Of a DNA stretch of 64,000 nucleotides, positions 59,371 through 64,000 are shown in pieces (position 1 is the stretch's first letter; each line of letters begins with the position of its first letter). The stretch covers positions 1 to 64,000 of the forward strand of contig CADBCV010000002.1 in assembly GCA_902793285.1 (NCBI GenBank). The letters are read 5' to 3'. The position numbers and the translations under genes are program-made. A model generated the notes under the pieces. The model made no database searches. It worked only from the letters and a program-made list of their open reading frames with translations, and was not told where the DNA came from. This stretch comes from Oscillospiraceae bacterium (GTDB lineage Bacteria > Bacillota > Clostridia > Oscillospirales > Oscillospiraceae).

Positions 59371-61338
59371 CTATGCATTCCGGCCTTCCAGAAACAGCCG
59401 CGCGATCAAAAGCTCAGCCCCGATCAGAAGCAGCGCCGCAAGATCGGTCGTGAGCCCGGGCTTGATGAACAGGACCCCCGCCGCGGCGAGCAGCGCCCGC
59501 GTCAGAAGCCGCAGCGCCGTGACATACCCCGAACGCTTCTCTGTCGGAAGACCCGACAGCGCCGACGCGAGCGCCAGCACCCCGACGCAGGCGGTCACAA
59601 ACGCATAGGCCGTGGCCGCAATACCGACGCCCTCCGTGCTGCCGTAGAGGAGGATGGGGTTATCCAGAAAGAAGAAGGGGACAATGAAGCCCGCGATGCC
59701 GAGCCTGATGGCGATGAGACTGGTCTTTGTCATGTCGCTGTCGGCGATGCCGCTTGCCACATAGGAGCTCATGGCCACCGGGGGCGTGATGTTGCTGAGA
59801 CAGGCGTAAATGAGGCAGAACATGTTCGCCGCCATCTCGGTGGCCCCGACGCCGCGCAGCACCGGCACCGCCACGGCGTACACGATCACATAGGCCGCGA
59901 CGCCGGGAACGCCCATGCCGAGGATGATGGACATGACCATCACCATGAGCCCCCCGAGGAAGAGCTGCCCCTCGCCGACGACCTTGAGAATGAGATTGCC
60001 GAAATTCACGCCGAGGCTTGTCATGTTCACGGAGCCGATGATGACGCCGATGATGACGCAGCTCACCCCCACGCCGATCGCGCCGCGCGTCCCTTCGAGA
60101 ACGGCGTCCAGGATGACCCGGGGCGTCATGCGCGTCTCCCGGCGCAGCCAGGATACCGGCACCGTGAGAATGATCGCGAGGATCGCGGCGTAGAGCGGGG
60201 TATAGCCCGCGAACATCATCCCGAGCAGCAGGCCGAGCGGCAGCAGCAGATGCCCGCGCGCCCTCAGAACCTCCGCCGCCCGCGGGATATTCTCCGGCGC
60301 AAGCCCGGAGAGACCCAGGCGCTTTGCCTCCAGATGCACGGACCAGAGGAGCCCGAGGTAATAGAGAAAGGCCGGGATCGCCGCCGCGAGCATCACCTTC
60401 GTATAGCTCACGGACATGAACTCCGCCATCACAAAGCCGACGGCCCCCATGATGGGCGGGGTGAACTGCCCGCCGGTGGAGGCCACCGCCTCGACGGCCC
60501 CGGCAAATTCCTTTTTATAACCCGTCTTTTTCATGAGCGGGATCGTGATGGTGCCGGTGGTGGCCACGTTTGCGATGGCCGAGCCGTTGATCATCCCCAT
60601 CAGGGCCGAGGCGATCACCGATACCTTGGCGGGTCCGCCGGGGGACCGGCCCACCAGGGTGAGGGAGATGTCGTTGATGAACTGGGAAAAGCCGCTGTAT
60701 TTGAGAAACGCGCCAAAGAGTACAAAGATAAAAATATACGTCGCGGACACGCCGCTGCCCGTGCCGAGAATGCCGATCGTGTCCCAGACGAGGGACTTGA
60801 CGACCCGTTTGAGTGGAAAGGCGGCGGTGCCGAAGCTGCCGGGGACCCAGCGCCCCCAGACGGCGAAGTAGGACAGAAACACCAGCGCGATGACGGCGAG
60901 GTTTCCGCTCGTTCGCCGCGCGGCCTCAAAGCAGAGAACGAGGCACACCACCCCCACCCGCACGTCCGTATCGCTGAGACGGCCGGTCCTGGCAAGGGCG
61001 TCATAGCGGCGGAGGATGTAGGCAAAGCAGTACACCGCCGCAAGGCAGAGGAGAATATCCCACACCGGCGGCAGCCTGCGCGCTCTGCGTTCTTTTTTAT
61101 ATGTTGGATAGAGCAGAAAGGCGAGGGGGAGCAGGAGCATGATGTGCGCCGTGCGGAGCTTCACCGCGCCGAGCGTGCCGCTCAGATTTGCCCAGAGCTC
61201 GAAGAGCGCAAAGCCGACAAGCACGACCGTCAAAACCGCGCCCATCGGCCCCGCGTAAAGGCGCGTCCTGCTGTCGGCTTCCTTTTCCGCCATCAGCTCA
61301 CTTGCCCGCTGATCGAGCCTTTCCGTTTCAGACGCCAC
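59371..61338 (-). CDS. TRAP transporter fused permease (small + large subunit)
   Basis: 655 aa with ~17 helices: a 4-TM DctQ-like N-terminal portion fused to a DctM-like large subunit, the usual form for TAXI systems (TRAP 4TM/12TM). Large-subunit hallmarks: GSGVSATYIFIFVLFGAFL, the helical-hairpin GMINGSAIANVATTGTITIPLMKKTGY and MGVPGVAAYVIVYAVAVPVL. The GTG start (61338) follows GAGAGGAGG. It uses an ion gradient rather than ATP. Confidence 0.94.
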   Translation of the reverse strand: MASETERLDQRASELMAEKEADSRTRLYAGPMGAVLTVVLVGFALFELWANLSGTLGAVKLRTAHIMLLLPLAFLLYPTYKKERRARRLPPVWDILLCLAAVYCFAYILRRYDALARTGRLSDTDVRVGVVCLVLCFEAARRTSGNLAVIALVFLSYFAVWGRWVPGSFGTAAFPLKRVVKSLVWDTIGILGTGSGVSATYIFIFVLFGAFLKYSGFSQFINDISLTLVGRSPGGPAKVSVIASALMGMINGSAIANVATTGTITIPLMKKTGYKKEFAGAVEAVASTGGQFTPPIMGAVGFVMAEFMSVSYTKVMLAAAIPAFLYYLGLLWSVHLEAKRLGLSGLAPENIPRAAEVLRARGHLLLPLGLLLGMMFAGYTPLYAAILAIILTVPVSWLRRETRMTPRVILDAVLEGTRGAIGVGVSCVIIGVIIGSVNMTSLGVNFGNLILKVVGEGQLFLGGLMVMVMSIILGMGVPGVAAYVIVYAVAVPVLRGVGATEMAANMFCLIYACLSNITPPVAMSSYVASGIADSDMTKTSLIAIRLGIAGFIVPFFFLDNPILLYGSTEGVGIAATAYAFVTACVGVLALASALSGLPTEKRSGYVTALRLLTRALLAAAGVLFIKPGLTTDLAALLLIGAELLIARLFLEGRNA

Positions 61339-61386
61339 GCCGCGCGCCTCCTCTCTATCCTGCGATTTAAACCGATAATTGATTAA

Positions 61387-61415
61387 AGTATACAGACCCC
61401 GCGCTTTTCTGTCAA
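61387..61415 (-). promoter_or_regulatory. Promoter of the TRAP-aminotransferase operon
   Basis: Minus strand TTGACA (61415-61410), 17-bp spacer, TATACT (61392-61387), ~49 bp before the permease start. Confidence 0.8.
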
Positions 61416-61535
61416 GAATAAAAAACGAGAGGCAGGATCGGAAGTCAGACTTTTCCGCCGCCTGTTTTCATGGTAAAATAGAAGCGCCCCCATGCAAAGC
61501 ATCGGGACGCAAATGACCAAAAGGGGATTCTTGAT

Positions 61536-62132
61536 ATGACAGCTTCCATGTCCTGGACATGCGCGCCGGCGCAGTACAGCATAACGCCCGACCGGATCGA
61601 GATCACGACCGAGCCCCGCACGGATCTCTGGCAGCGGACCTATTATCATTTCCAAAACGACAACGCCCCCGTTTTGCAGACGGAGACGGAGGAGAAGTTC
61701 TTTTCCTTCGTCGTAAAGACCGACTTCACCGGCAGCCACCACCGCTTTGACCAGTGCGGCATCGCCATGTACCTCGATTCCGAAAACTGGCTCAAGGCGT
61801 CTGTCGAGTATGAGAACGAGAGCTTTCAGCATCTCGGCTCCGTGGTCACAAATCACGGCTACTCCGACTGGGCCACCACTGAGATCCCGGCGGACGTAAA
61901 GACCATGTGGTATCGCTTCAGCCGCCGGGAGGATGATTACCGCATCGAGTGCTCACAGGACGGGCAGCGCTTTACACAGATGCGCGTCTGCCACATGTGG
62001 GAGGGCGCGGGAAAGATCCGCTTCGGCGTCTACGCCTGCAGCCCGGAGGACTCGAGCTTCACCGCCGTTTTTACCGATTTCAAAATCACGGCCTGCGCCT
62101 GGAAGCCCCACGACGGGCAGCAGCCGGACTGA
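61536..62132 (+). CDS. DUF1349 domain protein (concanavalin-like fold)
   Basis: 198 aa, no signal peptide. Landmarks of DUF1349: DNAPVLQTETEEKFFSFVVKTDF, QCGIAMYLDSENWLKASVEYENE, LGSVVTNHGYSDW and WYRFSRREDDYRIECSQDGQ. The family has a beta-sandwich lectin/glucanase-like fold and is thought to act on or bind carbohydrate; its true role is unsettled. Start follows AAGGGGATTCTTGAT. Its stop directly abuts the stop of the convergent ferredoxin gene. Confidence 0.88.
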   Translation: MTASMSWTCAPAQYSITPDRIEITTEPRTDLWQRTYYHFQNDNAPVLQTETEEKFFSFVVKTDFTGSHHRFDQCGIAMYLDSENWLKASVEYENESFQHLGSVVTNHGYSDWATTEIPADVKTMWYRFSRREDDYRIECSQDGQRFTQMRVCHMWEGAGKIRFGVYACSPEDSSFTAVFTDFKITACAWKPHDGQQPD

Positions 62133-62915
62133 TCACTCAATGTGGATGATCTTCTGCGTGAGATCCAGAGCCTTGACGTTCGGGTTCGGGAAGCGCTCGC
62201 GCTTCTCGGTGACCTTGCCCATGTTGATCGCTTCCTTCGGGCAGAACTGCAGGCAGCTCAGACAGCCGATGCAGTCGGTGCCGAAGCGGGGCTTTTTGTC
62301 CTGAAGCGTGATATTGCCCCGGGGACAGATCCGCACGCAGGTGCCGCAGCCGATGCAGGCGTCGCTCACGGTAAACTTCTTTGTCCGCTTCGGGTGGAGC
62401 TGGGAAAAAGCCCTGCTCTCCAGCGCAAAGAGCTTTTTCTCCGGCGGCTTCTTTGCGCTCTTCTCCATCGCCTTCACCGCGGCCGCAACCTCCATGGCCT
62501 TGCGGTCAATGCGGGCCTGGGCCTCCTCCTTGGATGTGGGCGGAAAACACAGCCCGTGCGGCATGAGCCAGATGCAGGTGGAGTGGTTTGAAATCAGGTT
62601 CCAGTAGTCGAGCCCCACGATCTCGTCGATCTTGTGCAGACCGCAGCCCATGTAGCCCGCGAACTGCTCCACGGCAAACTTATAGGCCCCCGGCGCGATC
62701 TGAATGGCCCTGACATACTCCTCCACGTGGCCGGGCAGACCGCCGCCGTAGCAGGGGAACACAAAGCCCACGCGCTTTGCCTCCGTTGCGTCCGTCTTTT
62801 CCGGGAAGGCGCGCATCAGCACGATGTCGGTGTCCCCCAGGCGGGAGGCGATGCTTTTGGCCATGTTCAGGCAGTGGCCCGAACCGGAATAGCAGTAGAT
62901 GATGTTTTCGCTCAT
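62133..62915 (-). CDS. EFR1-type flavodoxin-ferredoxin fusion
   Basis: 260 aa. The start MSENIIYCYSGSGHCLNMAK at 62915 has AAGGAGGAA upstream; the frame runs further 5' without a site. An N-terminal flavodoxin-like domain (YCYSGSGHCLNMAKSIA binding FMN phosphate, FVFPCYGGGLPGHVEEYV) is joined to two C-terminal [4Fe-4S] motifs, CIGCGTCVRICP and CIGCLSCLQFCP. A soluble electron carrier typical of anaerobic Firmicutes. No partner gene is adjacent. Confidence 0.92.
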   Translation of the reverse strand: MSENIIYCYSGSGHCLNMAKSIASRLGDTDIVLMRAFPEKTDATEAKRVGFVFPCYGGGLPGHVEEYVRAIQIAPGAYKFAVEQFAGYMGCGLHKIDEIVGLDYWNLISNHSTCIWLMPHGLCFPPTSKEEAQARIDRKAMEVAAAVKAMEKSAKKPPEKKLFALESRAFSQLHPKRTKKFTVSDACIGCGTCVRICPRGNITLQDKKPRFGTDCIGCLSCLQFCPKEAINMGKVTEKRERFPNPNVKALDLTQKIIHIE

Positions 62916-63029
62916 GGCAGATTCCTCCTTCATGCATGTAAGCGTGACCTCTGTAAAAATCACTATAGCGTTGCTCCCAAACCTTGTCAAGGGCCGATCT
63001 CTCGCCGGTCGGGAAATGAAAAGTGCGCA

Positions 63030-63058
63030 TTGTAAATTTGCGATCCATATGGTAAAAT
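63030..63058 (+). promoter_or_regulatory. Promoter of the PAS-GGDEF gene
   Basis: TTGTAA (63030-63035), 17-bp spacer, TAAAAT (63053-63058) preceded by TGG. The hexamers and spacing are identical to the signalling-island promoter at 36205. Confidence 0.65.
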
Positions 63059-63133
63059 AAAGAAAACATATCGTTGCTCGTTACCAAAACGCTGCGGCAG
63101 GCGATGCCGCCGAAGAGACTGGGAGGTTCCCGC

Positions 63134-64000
63134 ATGTACACGTTTCCCGATGACATGAGAAAAGCCTACGAGAGCAGCCCGCTGTCCTTCGTCTATTACG
63201 ATGTGGTGGACGGCGCCGCGCAGCCCCTTCTTGCGACAGATGGCTTCTGTAAAAAAACCGGCATGGATCGGGAGCGCGTGCTCGCGTGGCTCTCGGAGGG
63301 GATGTATGAGCGTATGCACCCGGACGATGTGGGCGTCGTGGTGAAGATCAGCCGGGAGTTTATGCAGCACGCCGGCCCCTATGACAGCATCTTCCGCTGC
63401 CGTATCGGCGGGGAGTATCAGTATATCCACGGCTACGGCCAGTGGCAGACCATGCCGGACGGGAAGGAGCTTCCCGTGATCGGCTATCTGAATGTCACGA
63501 AGACGGCGAAGGACATGGTCACCGTCACGGAGAACTATGACCTCTTCCGCAAGGATCTCTTCTATAACGATCCTCTGACCGGGCTTCCGAATCTCAACTA
63601 CCTGCATGAGTTCGGCAATGAGCGCGTGCGGGTCCTGCGCGTGCTGAACAAAAAGGCGGTCCTGGTCTTCACGGACGTGTATTCCATGCAGTCCTACAAC
63701 AACCAGTACGGCGTGCAGGAGGGGGATGAGCTTCTGCGCCTGGTGGCGGCGTCCCTCAAGGGGGAATTTCCGGACGGCCTGCTCGTGCGCGGCGCGATCG
63801 ACCGCTTCATCCTCATCACGGAGTATGAGAGCAAGGAGAAGGTGACCGCGGGCGTTGAGCGCGCAAACCGCCGCATCCGCAAGGAGGCAAAGGGCATCAC
63901 TTCCGGCATCCGCGCCGGGATCTGCGAGGTGCAGGAGGGCCAGAACGTCACCGAGGCGCTGGACCATGCCCGCCATGCCCTGCGCCGCATCAACAACGAC
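63134..64000 (+). CDS. PAS-GGDEF(degenerate) signalling protein, 3' end outside window
   Basis: The first 289 residues are visible, starting MYTFPDDMRKAY at 63134 after GGGAGGTTCCCGC. Residues ~10-125 form a PAS-like domain (FVYYDVVDGAAQPLLATDGF, MHPDDV, YDSIFRCRIGGEYQYIHGYG). From ~145 a GGDEF-fold domain follows (NDPLTGLPNLNYL, then VFTDVYSMQSYNNQYGVQEGD) with RGAIDRF in place of GGDEF, so cyclase activity is not expected. In this arrangement an EAL domain commonly follows; that part lies beyond the window. Confidence 0.82.
   Translation, partial: MYTFPDDMRKAYESSPLSFVYYDVVDGAAQPLLATDGFCKKTGMDRERVLAWLSEGMYERMHPDDVGVVVKISREFMQHAGPYDSIFRCRIGGEYQYIHGYGQWQTMPDGKELPVIGYLNVTKTAKDMVTVTENYDLFRKDLFYNDPLTGLPNLNYLHEFGNERVRVLRVLNKKAVLVFTDVYSMQSYNNQYGVQEGDELLRLVAASLKGEFPDGLLVRGAIDRFILITEYESKEKVTAGVERANRRIRKEAKGITSGIRAGICEVQEGQNVTEALDHARHALRRINND

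Overview
The window reads as a GC-rich chromosome segment from a Gram-positive anaerobe of the Bacillota, most likely class Clostridia (Oscillospiraceae-like gut fibre degrader). This is inferred from strong AGGAGG ribosome sites, sigma-A-type TTGACA/TATAAT promoters, LplB/YtcP/LipO-type sugar ABC transporters served by MsmX-type ATPases, a Feo system with a FeoB-associated Cys-rich peptide, an EFR1-type ferredoxin, and the absence of outer-membrane genes. No rRNA, tRNA, transposase, phage gene or CRISPR array was seen.

Layout. (1) 1-7.4 kb, minus strand: the start of a sugar-binding lipoprotein, translationally coupled to a hybrid histidine kinase that carries a frameshifting deletion; a GGDEF protein; a MATE exporter; an AraC regulator. 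(2) 7.5-36.2 kb: a near-complete pectin/galacturonate utilisation locus. It holds a sugar epimerase-like TIM barrel, pectin methylesterase, an oligosaccharide ABC importer (two permeases, a long lipoprotein, two MsmX-like ATPases), five unfamiliar small membrane proteins threaded through the importer operon, GH28 and GH105 hydrolases, an AraC regulator, KduI, KduD, an esterase, an odd acyltransferase-like gene, KDPG aldolase, two KDG kinases, UxaC, UxaB, UxaA, a GltD-like flavoprotein and an FAH-family enzyme, ending at a terminator. Oligogalacturonides would be imported and hydrolysed inside the cell. Saturated GalA then runs through UxaC-UxaB-UxaA, and unsaturated units run through KduI-KduD. 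Both routes meet at KDG, then KDPG, then pyruvate plus glyceraldehyde-3-phosphate. No pectate lyase is present here.

(3) 36.2-47.8 kb: the most unusual region, a five-gene signalling island. It encodes a hybrid kinase with a double CxxCxxC linker, a REC-GGDEF-EAL protein, a stand-alone HPt protein, and two very large fusions in which an APC-type amino-acid-transporter domain is joined to signalling modules: APC-HisKA-HATPase-REC-REC (1106 aa) and APC-GGDEF-REC-GGDEF-EAL-Cterm (1447 aa). Together they look like a phosphorelay that couples transporter-based sensing to cyclic-di-GMP turnover.

(4) 48-53 kb: a voltage-gated-type K+ channel with two RCK_C repeats and no RCK_N, a candidate structured small RNA with its own promoter and terminator, and a xylulokinase/fucose-isomerase-like operon. 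(5) 53-57.2 kb: a feoA-feoA-feoB-Cys-rich iron uptake cluster with a divergent DtxR-family regulator and an HMA metal-binding protein, tied together by 18-bp GTTAG-N6-CTAAC operators. (6) 57-64 kb: a TAXI-TRAP transporter with a coupled aminotransferase, a DUF1349 protein, an EFR1 flavodoxin/ferredoxin, and the 5' part of a PAS-GGDEF protein running off the window.

Three copies of a ~145-bp nested inverted-repeat element (MITE/REP-like) lie in intergenic gaps at 3.8, 47.9 and 52.9 kb.
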